A DNA stretch of 64,000 bases from Streptacidiphilus jeojiense (GCF_000719095.1 NZ_JOEH01000032.1:39599-103598), one strand, 5' to 3'; shown: positions 45,366 through 53,577, counted from the first letter of the stretch. Notes: a model not told the origin generated them from the sequence alone. Numbers and translations are program-made.

Positions 45366-45393
45366 GGGTAAAAATACCATAGTCAACACGCAA
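45363..45393 (-). promoter_or_regulatory. Shared promoter F (leaderless type)
   Basis: On the minus strand: TTGCGT (45393-45388), 11 bases, TATTTT (-10, 45376-45371), five bases, ATG (45365). The 28-base distance from TTGC to ATG is identical in all six members. The -10 differs from the others (TATTGT) by one base. No hairpin of the UUGGCC type follows this copy. Confidence 0.65.
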
Positions 45394-45795
45394 GCGGGGC
45401 TGAACGGGCGACCCGGGGATGCATCAGGATGCAGGGCCGCCACGCATCGGGGCGTCCATGGTCAGTGCACCACGCCCAGACGGGCCATCCGCACCGACCG
45501 GGCCACGACGGACCTCCCATGACGGTCGGCGCCGGTCAGGGCCCTGCGGGGTGCGGCGGTGCGGGAGCGGCCGTGGCGTCCGTCGTCATGGTCAAGGAGC
45601 GGGCGAGGCCGGCGGGAGTGGATCGGCTGCCGTCGACCCACCCGGTTGGGCCACTTGATGGATGAGCCCCACCAAGCCGTGTCGGTGCCGGGGCGGGATA
45701 ACTCCGGTCGTGTTGTCGGTGCCGGAGCGTACTGTCGGCACGTACGGACGGCAGCGGCGAGGCCCGCTCCGGCTACGAGAAGCGGGAGCAGCAAG
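45394..45795. other. Divergent intergenic region, HTH gene / CBASS
   Basis: About 400 bases without a credible gene between the shared promoter F and the CD-NTase start. The part just before 45796 contains GGAGCGTACTGTCGGCACGT, in which TACTGT could be the CBASS -10 box. Open frames crossing the region have Arg/Gly-rich, unnatural translations. Confidence 0.45.
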
Positions 45796-46713
45796 ATGGG
45801 TCGGCAACTGACCGAGGTGGAGCGGATCATCCTTCTGCAGAAGTGGATCGCCGCGCCGACCCAGGCCGAAGCGGACCGCCTCGAGCGGGCCCAGCGCATG
45901 GTCAACGGGGCGGTGCGGGCGCATCCGGCGTTCGCCGGCCTGGACCTGACGGTCAAGGGCAAGGGCTCCTACGCGAACAACACCAACGTCCGCTTCGACG
46001 CCGACGTCGACGTCAAGGTCCAGCTGAACCGGCCCCACTACCGCGGCTTCGGAATGCTCGGCTTCTGGCCCTGGGCAATCGACAACGCAGAGGCCAGCCA
46101 GGGGCCGTGGACGCCGGCGCGGTTCCGCGAGGAGCTCGGCCTGGCGCTGAAGGCCTGCTTCAACGACGTCGACGCCAACCACAACGTCGCCTTCTACGTT
46201 CCGCCAGTCCCCGGCAGCCGCCCCAGCGCCGACGTGGTGCCCTGCTTCGCCTTCCGCCAGTACCGGGACTTCGGCGGCAGTTCCTTCGACGAGGGCAGCG
46301 TGGTGTTCACCCGCGACGGCGGCCGGGTCATCAACTGGCCCGAGCAGCAGTTGGCCAACGGCATCGCGAAGAACAACCGGACCAAGCGCCGCTACAAGTT
46401 CGCGGTCCGGGCCCTGAAGCAAGTGGAGAACGCCGTGGCCGCCGACGGGCTGATCACCGCCCTGCCCTCCTACTTCAGCGAGTGCCTGATCTACAACGTG
46501 CCCGACAGCGTGCTGCTGGCCGACTCCCTGGACACCGCCCTGCACGGCGCCCTGGCCCACCTGCGCCGGGATCTGAACTGGTGGTCTGGCGGCTGGCGCG
46601 ACCAACTGGAACCGAACGAGATGAAGAAGGTCTTCGGCGAGGGGCAGAAGTGGACCATCCAGGACGGCCGTCAGCTCATCGAGGCCGCGTTCTACTACCT
46701 CAACTACGGGTGA
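45796..46713 (+). CDS. CD-NTase (CBASS cyclic oligonucleotide synthase)
   Basis: A 305-residue nucleotidyltransferase. GKGSYANNTNV at 55-65, FDADVDVKVQL at 67-77 (acidic pair among D68, D70 and D72) and the third acid in ADVVPC (D146) form the DncV/OAS-type active site. The C-terminal helical half (ALKQVENAVAADGLITALPS) is typical of CD-NTases. Such enzymes make a cyclic nucleotide signal on phage infection. ATG 45796 follows GGGAG and fits family length. Eight bases after its stop begins the membrane effector, giving a minimal two-gene CBASS. Product and clade cannot be assigned by eye. Confidence 0.88.
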   Translation: MGRQLTEVERIILLQKWIAAPTQAEADRLERAQRMVNGAVRAHPAFAGLDLTVKGKGSYANNTNVRFDADVDVKVQLNRPHYRGFGMLGFWPWAIDNAEASQGPWTPARFREELGLALKACFNDVDANHNVAFYVPPVPGSRPSADVVPCFAFRQYRDFGGSSFDEGSVVFTRDGGRVINWPEQQLANGIAKNNRTKRRYKFAVRALKQVENAVAADGLITALPSYFSECLIYNVPDSVLLADSLDTALHGALAHLRRDLNWWSGGWRDQLEPNEMKKVFGEGQKWTIQDGRQLIEAAFYYLNYG

Positions 46714-46720
46714 GCGCCCG

Positions 46721-47356
46721 ATGACCTCACCCGCCAAGCCCATACGCTGGGGCGCCACCAGCGCCTCCACCCTGTACGCCGTCCTGCTGTACGTCCTGGG
46801 GCTACGCCCGGAACTGGAGCTCAAGTACGCCTTCGCCTACCTGCCCGCACTCCTGGGCTACGCGGTGATCGCCTTCGACAAGTGGGTGTGGCGCTGGCCC
46901 GGCGTCCACCGGCTGACCGGGCACCCCACGCTGGCCGGCACCTGGCGGGTGACGCTGGCACCCAGTGCGCAGAGCCGCATCCCAGCCGGCGGCAACCGCG
47001 GCCCCATCCGCGCCTACCTGACCATCGAGCAGTCGTTCTGGACCCTCCACGCCACGCTGCGCACCGCGGAGAGCAGCTCGCGCTCCAGCAGCGCCCTGGT
47101 GGAGAAGACCGACGGCTCCGGGGTGAGCGAGTTGCGGTTCCTGTACGAGAACACGCCGCTGGTTGCGCACCAGCAGCGCAGCCCGCGGCATACCGGGGTG
47201 TGCCGATTGAGCGTCACCGGCCGGAGCCCGCAGGCGCTGACCGGCCGCTACTACACCGACCGGTTCACCGCAGGCGACATGGACGCGGCGCTGATCGTGC
47301 GCTCCACCGAGTTCGGCACCTTCGAGCAGGCCCGGGCGGCCGATCCGGCTCCCTGA
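46721..47356 (+). CDS. Cap15-like CBASS effector (2TM + beta-barrel)
   Basis: A 211-residue protein with two membrane segments at about 14-30 and 38-58, then a beta-rich domain: LAGTWRVTLAP near 70, IEQSFWTLHATLRTAESSSR near 100, LRFLYENTP near 140, and GRYYTDRFTAGDMDAALIV near 183. This matches the SMODS-associated 2TM-beta effector (Cap15): a small barrel senses the CD-NTase product and drives membrane disruption. The conserved GTW, Ser-rich and GxYxTxRxTxG segments are visible. It directly follows the CD-NTase gene. Confidence 0.83.
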   Translation: MTSPAKPIRWGATSASTLYAVLLYVLGLRPELELKYAFAYLPALLGYAVIAFDKWVWRWPGVHRLTGHPTLAGTWRVTLAPSAQSRIPAGGNRGPIRAYLTIEQSFWTLHATLRTAESSSRSSSALVEKTDGSGVSELRFLYENTPLVAHQQRSPRHTGVCRLSVTGRSPQALTGRYYTDRFTAGDMDAALIVRSTEFGTFEQARAADPAP

Positions 47357-47408
47357 GCACTGTGGCGGTTGGGACTGGAGGCGGGGACGGGGCCATGGAG
47401 GTGGCGGT

Positions 47409-47921
47409 TCAGGTACAGCCCAAGGTCACGTCGCTGCCGTTCTCCAGGTAGAGCGTCGTCCCGGCCCTACGGGCTGCTGCGCAGGCCTTCACCCGCCGGC
47501 CCAGCAGTTCGGTGAGGTACTCGTGGACCTGGCCGACCTCGACGAACCGATAGCCCTGAAGCTCCTCGGCCTGCAGCACGATGCCCGCGACCTGGAGGCC
47601 GGTGAGCACACCGCCGTCGAACACGGTGATCATCCCCTCGCCGCGTTCAGGCCGGGGCGGCACCCAATCGACAGCGAGCAGCCGGCCCGGAGCCGCGGAC
47701 ATTCCAAGCTCCTCCTTGACCTCCCGGCAGGCGGCGTCGCGGGGGGACTCGTCAGCGTCCACCGCGCCGCCGGGCACCTCCCAGCGCGGCTTGTAGACCG
47801 GGTCGACCAGCAGCACCCGGTCGGCCTCGTCGAAGAACAGCACGCTGGCAGCCATGCGCTTGCGCGCCAGACACCGGTCGTACGTCATGGGATCCATCAC
47901 CGTATGCGGGGCGTCTCTCAT
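47409..47921 (-). CDS. Nudix hydrolase
   Basis: A 170-residue protein with a complete Nudix box, GAVDADESPRDAACREVK followed by EELGM (GX5EX7REUXEEXGU). Family members hydrolyse nucleoside diphosphate-X compounds and often clean up damaged nucleotides. The start may be 47921 or a later Met (MDPMTYDRCLARKR). It is convergent with the CBASS operon, ending 52 bases from it. There is no direct evidence that it acts in that pathway. Confidence 0.88.
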   Translation of the reverse strand: MRDAPHTVMDPMTYDRCLARKRMAASVLFFDEADRVLLVDPVYKPRWEVPGGAVDADESPRDAACREVKEELGMSAAPGRLLAVDWVPPRPERGEGMITVFDGGVLTGLQVAGIVLQAEELQGYRFVEVGQVHEYLTELLGRRVKACAAARRAGTTLYLENGSDVTLGCT

Positions 47922-48187
47922 CCCTCGACCCTAGAAAGCAGCGGGCCCTTCCGTGCCCGAAACGGAAGCACCCGCACCATGTGGTCACCCGAACGTGTCA
48001 GACTCCCGGCCGCCCCACCCCAGGTGGTGATGGGGCACGGGGCCGAACCCACACTGGCCAACGGCCGAACCGGATGGATCGGCCGCTCCTGACGAGTAGT
48101 CACGGGTCGGCCGGGAGTCCCGGAGCCGGAGCACCGGCATCACCGAGATCCGGGGGCGGCCGTCCGTCGGCCTCCCCCGGTCCATGG

Positions 48188-49126
48188 TCACGCGGTCAGG
48201 TGTAGCAACCGCCGGTGGAGTGTGGTCCCGGTCTGCAGGAGGTCGACGAGCTGTGCGGTCGGCGGGGCGGTGGTCACCTCGTGCCGGCGGGGGCCGGCGG
48301 TGGTGACGACGTCGCCGATCTCGGGGTTGATCTGGTACTCGGGCCAGTCGAGGATCGAGCGCCGGCGCCGGAGGCGGTCGCGTTCCTGGCGCTGAGGGTC
48401 GGTCAGCGGCTGGTCGGCAACGGCCTGGGCGATGATCCGGGCGGCTGCCTGGGGGTCGGCGCAGCCGGCGGGGTCCAGGTGGTGGGCGGCGGTCCGGGCG
48501 AAGTGCTCCGCCAGCAGGTCCCAGCGTGCGGCGCGGTCCGGCTCGGGGAGCGCGGCAGCGCGGCCCAGAGCGCGGTCGCGGGCGAGGGCGGTGATGAAGT
48601 CGCGGCGCCAGCGGGTGCGCAGCGGCCGCAGGTCGCGGTCCTCGGCCACCGCTTGGCCGGCGGCGGTGTCCCGCAGCCAGGTGCCCAGCTGGCGCAGGGC
48701 CTGGTCCGCGGCGCGTTCGACGGCGTCCAGCAGGCGCGGCAGGGCGGCGGTGAACGCGGCCAGCTCGGAGGCGTCGCCGGTGAGGGTGAGCTGGGCGGGG
48801 TGCAGGCGCGCGATGCCGTCGCCGCAGATGCTCTTGCCGTTGATCCACGGGGTGTACCAGGTGCGGCGGCTGAACAGTCCGTGCTCCAGGGCGAGGCTGT
48901 GCACCGCGTCGCGGCGGGCGTGGTGGTGGCCCCCGGAGCGGGAGACCTCCACGGTGATCTCGCCACGGTGGCCGTCCTCGTCGGTGGCCATCCGCCCCTC
49001 GGCCCAGGCCAGGGGCGGTCGGGGGGAGGCGGCTGCGCGGGGTCGGGGTGCGGGGAGCGTCGGCGCAGCCGCAGGGGCCGGGCCGCCGGGGTCGAGCAGG
49101 CTGAGCTGTACTGATGTGTTCGTCAC
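48188..49126 (-). CDS. Plasmid backbone hypothetical protein
   Basis: A 312-residue protein from GTG 49126 after GAGAGG. It has a Pro/Ala-rich N-terminus, then a long helical region with many Arg, His and Asp (LPEPDRAARWDLLAEHFART), and ends RRLLHLTA. It is the last clear gene of the 48-63 kb minus-strand run. I do not recognise a domain. Confidence 0.6.
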   Translation of the reverse strand: MTNTSVQLSLLDPGGPAPAAAPTLPAPRPRAAASPRPPLAWAEGRMATDEDGHRGEITVEVSRSGGHHHARRDAVHSLALEHGLFSRRTWYTPWINGKSICGDGIARLHPAQLTLTGDASELAAFTAALPRLLDAVERAADQALRQLGTWLRDTAAGQAVAEDRDLRPLRTRWRRDFITALARDRALGRAAALPEPDRAARWDLLAEHFARTAAHHLDPAGCADPQAAARIIAQAVADQPLTDPQRQERDRLRRRRSILDWPEYQINPEIGDVVTTAGPRRHEVTTAPPTAQLVDLLQTGTTLHRRLLHLTA

Positions 49127-49244
49127 GAAGGGGGCCTCTCGCTTGGTCGTGGTCTCGGGTCCGGTGCAGGGCTCGGCGGCGGTGCGCGCGGCGATCCCCG
49201 GACGTGCCCGGGCGCGGCAGGACGCGCCCGGGTCGCCGGGTGCC

Positions 49245-49940
49245 TCACCGGGCGGTGGCCAGGGGGGCCTTGTGGGTCAGATCGGGACCGAACGCGATGG
49301 CGTTGAAGCTGACGGCGCTGTGGGGGATGCCGTCGGCCCGGGTGTAGTGGTGCAGGGTCTGGGTGCCGGCCAGCACCACCCGTGCTCCCAGGGCCAGATG
49401 GCAGGCGGCGGCGCTGCGTGCTGCGTGGCCGGTCAGGGTGACGACCATGAGGTGTGCGGCGCCGTGCTGGTTGGGGTCCAGGGCGATCTGGAGCCGCGCG
49501 ACGGGCATCCCGTCGGCGGTGCGCAGTTCGGGGCCGCGGGTCAGGGTGCCGGTCAGGACGGCGGGGGCGGCGACCGGTTCGGCCCGGGCGGTGGGAGGGG
49601 CGGCGAACTGGGGGCTCAGCGTGGCGGCGGTGTTGCCGGCGGGTGCGGTGCGCAGCGCGGTGCGGGCCCGGTCGGCGCCCTGGCGCTGCCGGTCGGCGCG
49701 GGCGGATCGGCCGATCGCGTCGGCGTCCTGCGCCAGGCGGTGGGCCAGGACGGCGATGTCCAGCAGCCCGGGGTCGCCGGTGCGGTGGGCCAGGCTGGCC
49801 AGGTGGTCGCGCTCGCCGTGCAGGTCCGCGGCGGTGTGCGCGGCCAGGGCCCGGACGTCGGTGTGGTGGCGGATGACCTCCCGCTGCACGACCCGCGGGT
49901 GACCACCCTGGTCGACCTCGCGCTCGGCCCGCGCGACCAC
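49245..49940 (-). CDS. SSB-like OB-fold protein with helical N-terminal extension
   Basis: The C-terminal ~110 residues read as a single-strand DNA-binding OB fold: VLTGTLTRGPELR, GMPVARLQIALDP, HLALGARVVLAGTQTLHHYT, then VSFNAIAFGPDLT, following the beta-strand order of bacterial SSB. It lacks the acidic SSB tail. The N-terminal ~110 residues are helical. The start is uncertain: GTG 49940 lies inside a region where coding signal appears on both strands. Plasmid SSBs protect single-stranded DNA during replication or transfer. Confidence 0.6.
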   Translation of the reverse strand: MVARAEREVDQGGHPRVVQREVIRHHTDVRALAAHTAADLHGERDHLASLAHRTGDPGLLDIAVLAHRLAQDADAIGRSARADRQRQGADRARTALRTAPAGNTAATLSPQFAAPPTARAEPVAAPAVLTGTLTRGPELRTADGMPVARLQIALDPNQHGAAHLMVVTLTGHAARSAAACHLALGARVVLAGTQTLHHYTRADGIPHSAVSFNAIAFGPDLTHKAPLATAR

Positions 49941-49962
49941 GCCGGCTGGCCCACCGTGTCGA

Positions 49963-50238
49963 TCACCGTCCTGGAGCAGGAACGCGGCGGCTGCGCCGAC
50001 TTCTCCCGCCTCCGGCGTCGCGCAGCTGGCGCAGGTGTGTGAGCAGCGCGTACAGCTGCCAGGGAGCGGTGCCGTAGCCGGCGGCGGGCATCGCCATGGC
50101 CAGGTGGCCGGTGGTGCCGTCGGGTTCGGTGACGGTGGCCTGCAGGACCAGCAGGGCGGGCTGGCCGAAGCGCACGACGGTCGCCGGGCGGGTGACCGGC
50201 TCCGTGGTCCGGTCGGCGGTGTTCAGGGTGCCGGGCAT
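49963..50238 (-). CDS. Small hypothetical protein upstream of SSB-like gene
   Basis: A 91-residue protein from ATG 50238 (MPGTLNTADRTTEPVTRPAT...), beta-rich at the start and then helical. The last ~17 residues are Arg/Gly-rich and unnatural, while a different frame (GEVGAAAAFLLQDGDRHGG) continues into the SSB-like gene. The two may therefore be one gene split by a frameshift. A UUGGCC hairpin precedes it. Confidence 0.45.
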   Translation of the reverse strand: MPGTLNTADRTTEPVTRPATVVRFGQPALLVLQATVTEPDGTTGHLAMAMPAAGYGTAPWQLYALLTHLRQLRDAGGGRSRRSRRVPAPGR

Positions 50239-50273
50239 GGGAGTTCTCGCCTTCGGTCGTTCGGTTCGAGAGG

Positions 50274-50303
50274 GCCGGGGCGGGGGGCCAACCCCGCCCC
50301 GGC
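50274..50303 (-). promoter_or_regulatory. UUGGCC hairpin 1
   Basis: Perfect 12-bp stem (GCCGGGGCGGGG on the plus strand) around loop GGCCAA, read UUGGCC in the RNA, upstream of the 91-residue gene at 50238. The CUCUCGAACC tail lies next to it. The stem sequence differs from most other copies but pairs fully. Confidence 0.6.
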
Positions 50304-50373
50304 TGAGCTATGGCGGTCTTGCGACCAGGGGGTTCACGCGTGCGGCGTGGCGCCTGAGCGGCGATGCCGGGGG

Positions 50374-51207
50374 TCAGCCGAGGGCGTCCAGGACGCGCAG
50401 CACCAGGTCGCCGCCCCCGCCGAGAGACAGGTCGGCGGTGCTGGCGTCCGTGCCCCGCATGCCGTGCGGAACCCGGACCGTCAGGCGGGTGCGCGGTGCC
50501 GGGCCGCCCGACCAGATCAACCGGAAGGAGCCGCCCGACAGGGCGGGGAGCGGCTGGAGACGGGGGAAGGCCGCGAGCACCCGGCGTGCAGCGGCGCTGG
50601 GGACGGCTTCGGCCGGCATCCGGTGCCAGGTCCGGCGCTGACGTCCCATCACCAGCAGCACCACGCGCTCCACCAGCGGCAGCGGCAGGTCGGACAGGAC
50701 CAGCTCCGCCCGGCCGGGAGCGGTGGTGGTGACGGCGACCTGCGAGCGGTCGCGCCGCTGCCATCCGATCCGGTGCCCCAGACCGGGGCAGTGCAGGCTG
50801 CCGCCGACCATGCTGCGCCGGCCGGCTCGGCGGATGACCTCCGTGCGGAGCAGCAGCAGCAGGTCTCGGACCCGGTCGAGTGGACCGAGGTGCTGTGCGG
50901 CCTCGCGCTCGATCGCCGCCAGATGGTCGCGGGCGGCCAGGTCGGCCAGGTCGCGGGCCGCCGCCGGACCGGGCAGGACCGTCTGACTGTCGCTGTGCCC
51001 GGGGCGGGCCAGCGCCAGCACCCTGGAGGGGTCACCGCCCAGGACGAGCGTGCGCGCCCCGTCGCTGAGGAGCGCGACGGGGTAGCCGTCCATGCTCAGG
51101 CAGGGCTCTTCGGTGGCGGTCCAGGGACGGTCGGCGCGGGAGGGCAGCAGCCGGGCCACGTCGGCGGCCAGGGTGAGCAGGGGCAGGTGAGCAGTGGTTC
51201 GGTTCAC
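50374..51207 (-). CDS. Plasmid backbone hypothetical protein
   Basis: A 277-residue protein from GTG 51207 (MNRTTAHLPLLTLAADVARL...). It shows mixed alpha/beta character with a central helical basic segment (REAAQHLGPLDRVRDLLLLL) and a Gly-rich end. It is flanked by UUGGCC hairpins on both sides. No family was recognised. Confidence 0.55.
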   Translation of the reverse strand: MNRTTAHLPLLTLAADVARLLPSRADRPWTATEEPCLSMDGYPVALLSDGARTLVLGGDPSRVLALARPGHSDSQTVLPGPAAARDLADLAARDHLAAIEREAAQHLGPLDRVRDLLLLLRTEVIRRAGRRSMVGGSLHCPGLGHRIGWQRRDRSQVAVTTTAPGRAELVLSDLPLPLVERVVLLVMGRQRRTWHRMPAEAVPSAAARRVLAAFPRLQPLPALSGGSFRLIWSGGPAPRTRLTVRVPHGMRGTDASTADLSLGGGGDLVLRVLDALG

Positions 51208-51244
51208 GGCGGAGCTCCGGTGGGTGTGCGGTGTGCGAGAGGGG

Positions 51245-51274
51245 GCCGGGCGGCGGGGCCAACCGCCGCCCGGC
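51245..51274 (-). promoter_or_regulatory. UUGGCC hairpin 2
   Basis: Stem CCGGGCGGCGG (11 bp plus one flanking G-C) with loop GGCCAA on the plus strand, followed in the RNA sense by CCCCCUCUCGCACAC. It lies between the stop at 51293 and the start at 51207. Confidence 0.6.
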
Positions 51275-51292
51275 GGGAAGGAGGAACAGGGG

Positions 51293-51775
51293 CTATGCGC
51301 CGTGCTCCTGCTGCAGGTGACCGGGGAACAGCGGCCAGGAGTCGGGGGAGTGCTCCGGCTGGTCGCCCGGGGTGAAGGGCTCCATGCCCGGGCTGAAGCG
51401 CACGAGCTGCATCAGCGGGCCGCCGGCTTCCTCGCGGGTGACGCCGGTGGTGGTGCCCGTGCGCGTCATGGAGCAGCACTCGCAGGTCCACCGCACCGTG
51501 GTGCCGTCGCCGAAGAGCCGGGCTCCGTCGAGGGTGAGGTGGTGGGGGAGCGCGAGGACCTGGCCCGGGGGAGCGAGCCGCAGCGACTCGATCAGGCCGG
51601 GGTCCGGGGCGGGGCAGTCGACGTCCAGGCCGAGGGCGGCGAACCAGGCCAGGAGGATCTCGACGGTGTCGCCGCCGTTCCACCCGTCGTCGTCCTCGTT
51701 GTTCTGGAGCGCGGCGAGCAGGTCGCAGATGGCTGCGCCCTCGGGGACGGCGAGGTTGAAAGTGGGGTCGTGCAT
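51293..51775 (-). CDS. Acidic hypothetical protein under shared promoter E
   Basis: A 160-residue acidic protein from ATG 51775 (MHDPTFNLAVPEGAAICDLL...), preceded by AAGGAGA. It contains WTCECCSMTR, a possible metal-binding Cys cluster, and a tail rich in Pro, Phe and Trp. The first gene after shared promoter E. The leader ATG there is out of frame with this gene and would read through into a long alternative frame. No family was recognised. Confidence 0.6.
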   Translation of the reverse strand: MHDPTFNLAVPEGAAICDLLAALQNNEDDDGWNGGDTVEILLAWFAALGLDVDCPAPDPGLIESLRLAPPGQVLALPHHLTLDGARLFGDGTTVRWTCECCSMTRTGTTTGVTREEAGGPLMQLVRFSPGMEPFTPGDQPEHSPDSWPLFPGHLQQEHGA

Positions 51776-51802
51776 GGGTGTCTCCTTGATTCGGTGCGAG
51801 AG

Positions 51803-51830
51803 GCGTCGGGCGGGGGCCAACCCGTTCCGA
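51803..51830 (-). promoter_or_regulatory. UUGGCC hairpin 3 (after promoter E)
   Basis: In RNA sense GUCGG, AA bulge, CGGG, loop UUGGCC, then CCCG and CCGAC closing the stem, followed by GCCUCUCGCACC. The lower stem ends in G-C and U-A pairs where other promoter-linked copies have U-G, a compensatory difference. Confidence 0.55.
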
Positions 51831-51861
51831 CATATCCAACAATACCGTAGACAACACGCAA
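51831..51861 (-). promoter_or_regulatory. Shared promoter E (leaderless type)
   Basis: Minus strand: TTGCGT (51861-51856), 11 bases, TATTGT (51844-51839), five bases, ATG (51833), with the same 28-base spacing as the other members. The word between the -10 and ATG differs (TGGAT), yet the ATGTCGG start is kept. Confidence 0.65.
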
Positions 51862-51893
51862 GGGGAGTGAACTTCGGCGCTGAGCAGGCAAGT

Positions 51894-52661
51894 TCACCCC
51901 GTCGGGTTAACCCGCGCTGCACCGCCGGATCGGGCCCGCCGGTGCTCCTGGCGGCGCAACTCGGCCAGCGGCAGCGGCCGTTTCACCCCGCCCCGGGTCT
52001 GGGTCAGGATCGCCACCTCGCCCAGCTCCGCGCGCAGCGCCTCCTCCTGGGCCTCGGCCTCGGCGTAGCGCTGCGGGAAGGTGGCCAGGGTATGGCGCCA
52101 CTGGGCGGCCCCGGCCCGAACGCACGTTCCGCCGCAGTTGTTGTGCTCGTACCCGAGCCCGTACAGCCGCGGTGGCTCCACCCCCAGCGCCCGGGCCTGC
52201 TCCAGCAATTCCTCCTTGCTGGCCGGCTCCGGGTCCTCGGCCAGAGGGAAGGCGACGGTCCAGGGCCGCCAGCCGTGCCGGATCGCCGGGATCCGGGCCC
52301 GGTCGTGCGCGGTGCCCTCGATGCCGACGTAGGTCACCGCGTCGTCGGGATGGGTGTGCTGCTCCATCCAGCGGCGGCATGGGATCTGCTTGAGCGCCGC
52401 TGAGCAGGGGGTGAGGCGGTCGTTGCCGAGGAACCGCTTGTCGCGGAAGACCTCCCAGGGGGTGCGCCCGTCGGCGACCCGGGTGAGCGGGACGCCGATC
52501 AGTCGGCTGGTGTCGCGGGCGAACCGCCACAGGTCCGGGTCCTCGATCCGGGTGTCGGCGATCAGCAGCACCAGGTCCCGCAGGTCGACCAGTTCGGCCA
52601 GCCGCACGGCGACGTGGAACGAGCCGATGCCTCCACTGAACTGCACGACGTGCTGCGTCAC
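51894..52661 (-). CDS. PAPS-reductase-like / adenine nucleotide alpha-hydrolase protein
   Basis: A 255-residue protein. Its N-terminus HVVQFSGGIGSFHVAV carries the SGGxxS pyrophosphate loop of N-type ATP pyrophosphatases, followed by LVLLIADTRIEDPDLW and LTPCSAALKQIPCRRW, as in phosphoadenosine phosphosulfate reductase-like proteins of phages and plasmids. A Cys pair in NCGGTCVRAG near 174 may bind a metal or Fe-S centre. Related proteins act in sulfur transfer or DNA phosphorothioation (DndC-like), but no dnd genes are here. GTG 52661 starts it. Confidence 0.7.
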   Translation of the reverse strand: MTQHVVQFSGGIGSFHVAVRLAELVDLRDLVLLIADTRIEDPDLWRFARDTSRLIGVPLTRVADGRTPWEVFRDKRFLGNDRLTPCSAALKQIPCRRWMEQHTHPDDAVTYVGIEGTAHDRARIPAIRHGWRPWTVAFPLAEDPEPASKEELLEQARALGVEPPRLYGLGYEHNNCGGTCVRAGAAQWRHTLATFPQRYAEAEAQEEALRAELGEVAILTQTRGGVKRPLPLAELRRQEHRRARSGGAARVNPTG

Positions 52662-52815
52662 GGTGAAGCGCCTTTCTTCGCAGGGTGGCCCGGCCGGTCG
52701 GTGGGGCCGCGGACTGTGCCGTGCTGCTCCGTTCTCGGGATGGTTGGACCGGTGGCCTATCTGGTTTGAAGGGAGGGCCGGGCGGCCTGGTGCCGCCCGG
52801 CCCGTGGACGGGTGC

Positions 52816-53499
52816 TCAGGTTTGGGCGGGTGCGGTGGCGCGCTGGGTGGACTGCAGGGCGGCGAGGACGGCGCGGGCCTGCTCGGGGGTGAGGTTCTCG
52901 CACTTGATCGTCACGTTGGTCTGCGGGTAGCTGCTGATGCGGGCGCGGGCGGAGGGTGCGCCGTAGGGTTCGCGGCCCCAGCGCAGTTCGCGGCGGGTGT
53001 CGGCGCCGCGGCGGCGGTCCTCGGCGGTGGGCTCGTTGCCGTGGACGTTGTCGACGGTGAGCAGCAGCGCGGCGGTGGCCTGGACGGCGGCGGCGTCCTG
53101 GGCGTGGGTGAGCTGGCGGCGGTGGACCTCGGCCATTGCGGTGTCCAGGTCGGGGATCAGGCGTTCGCGGATGTCGTGGGCGATCTGCCATGCCTTCTTC
53201 TTGCGGCTGACGGTGATCTGACCGCCGCTGAGGCCGTGGCGCTCGTAGTAGGCGGTGTTGTCCGGCAGCCAGCCGGACAGGGTGAGCCGGCCTTTGGACA
53301 GGCGGTGCTCGCCGATCCCGATTTCGGCGCCGTCCTCGCGCCGCAGCCGGATGCGCGGGTTGTACCGGTCGCTGGCATAGGTGGTGTCGGCGCTCCAGCG
53401 CAGCGCGTCCAGGGCTTCGGGCAGGGTGTCGGCGAGCTGGTGCATCTGGACGCTGAGCGCGGCGCGGTGGGCTTCCTCGGCGACGGGGTCGTACGGCAC
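52816..53499 (-). CDS. Plasmid backbone hypothetical protein
   Basis: A 227-residue protein. GTG 53499 follows GAAAGG and removes an unnatural N-terminus. The middle has beta-rich and Lys-rich segments (ITVSRKKKAWQIAHDIRERL), and the C-terminus has TNVTIKCENLTPEQARAVLA, a short helical module. No family was recognised. Confidence 0.6.
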   Translation of the reverse strand: MPYDPVAEEAHRAALSVQMHQLADTLPEALDALRWSADTTYASDRYNPRIRLRREDGAEIGIGEHRLSKGRLTLSGWLPDNTAYYERHGLSGGQITVSRKKKAWQIAHDIRERLIPDLDTAMAEVHRRQLTHAQDAAAVQATAALLLTVDNVHGNEPTAEDRRRGADTRRELRWGREPYGAPSARARISSYPQTNVTIKCENLTPEQARAVLAALQSTQRATAPAQT

Positions 53500-53577
53500 G
53501 GCAGGGCCTTTCAAGAGCGGGGCAGGTCAGGGGGTGGGGCCGGGCGGTCGCCCAGCCCCCGGATGGGTGTCGCCGGG

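Noticed and set aside
45419..45795. Plus-strand extension upstream of the CD-NTase
   Set aside because: The frame stays open to 45559 but the translation is Arg/Trp/Gly-rich, and family length and a GGGAG site favour ATG 45796.
48432..49890. Plus-strand frame of ~500 codons
   Set aside because: Shadow of the minus-strand backbone genes. Only its last ~45 codons look protein-like, and that is reported as a separate anomaly.
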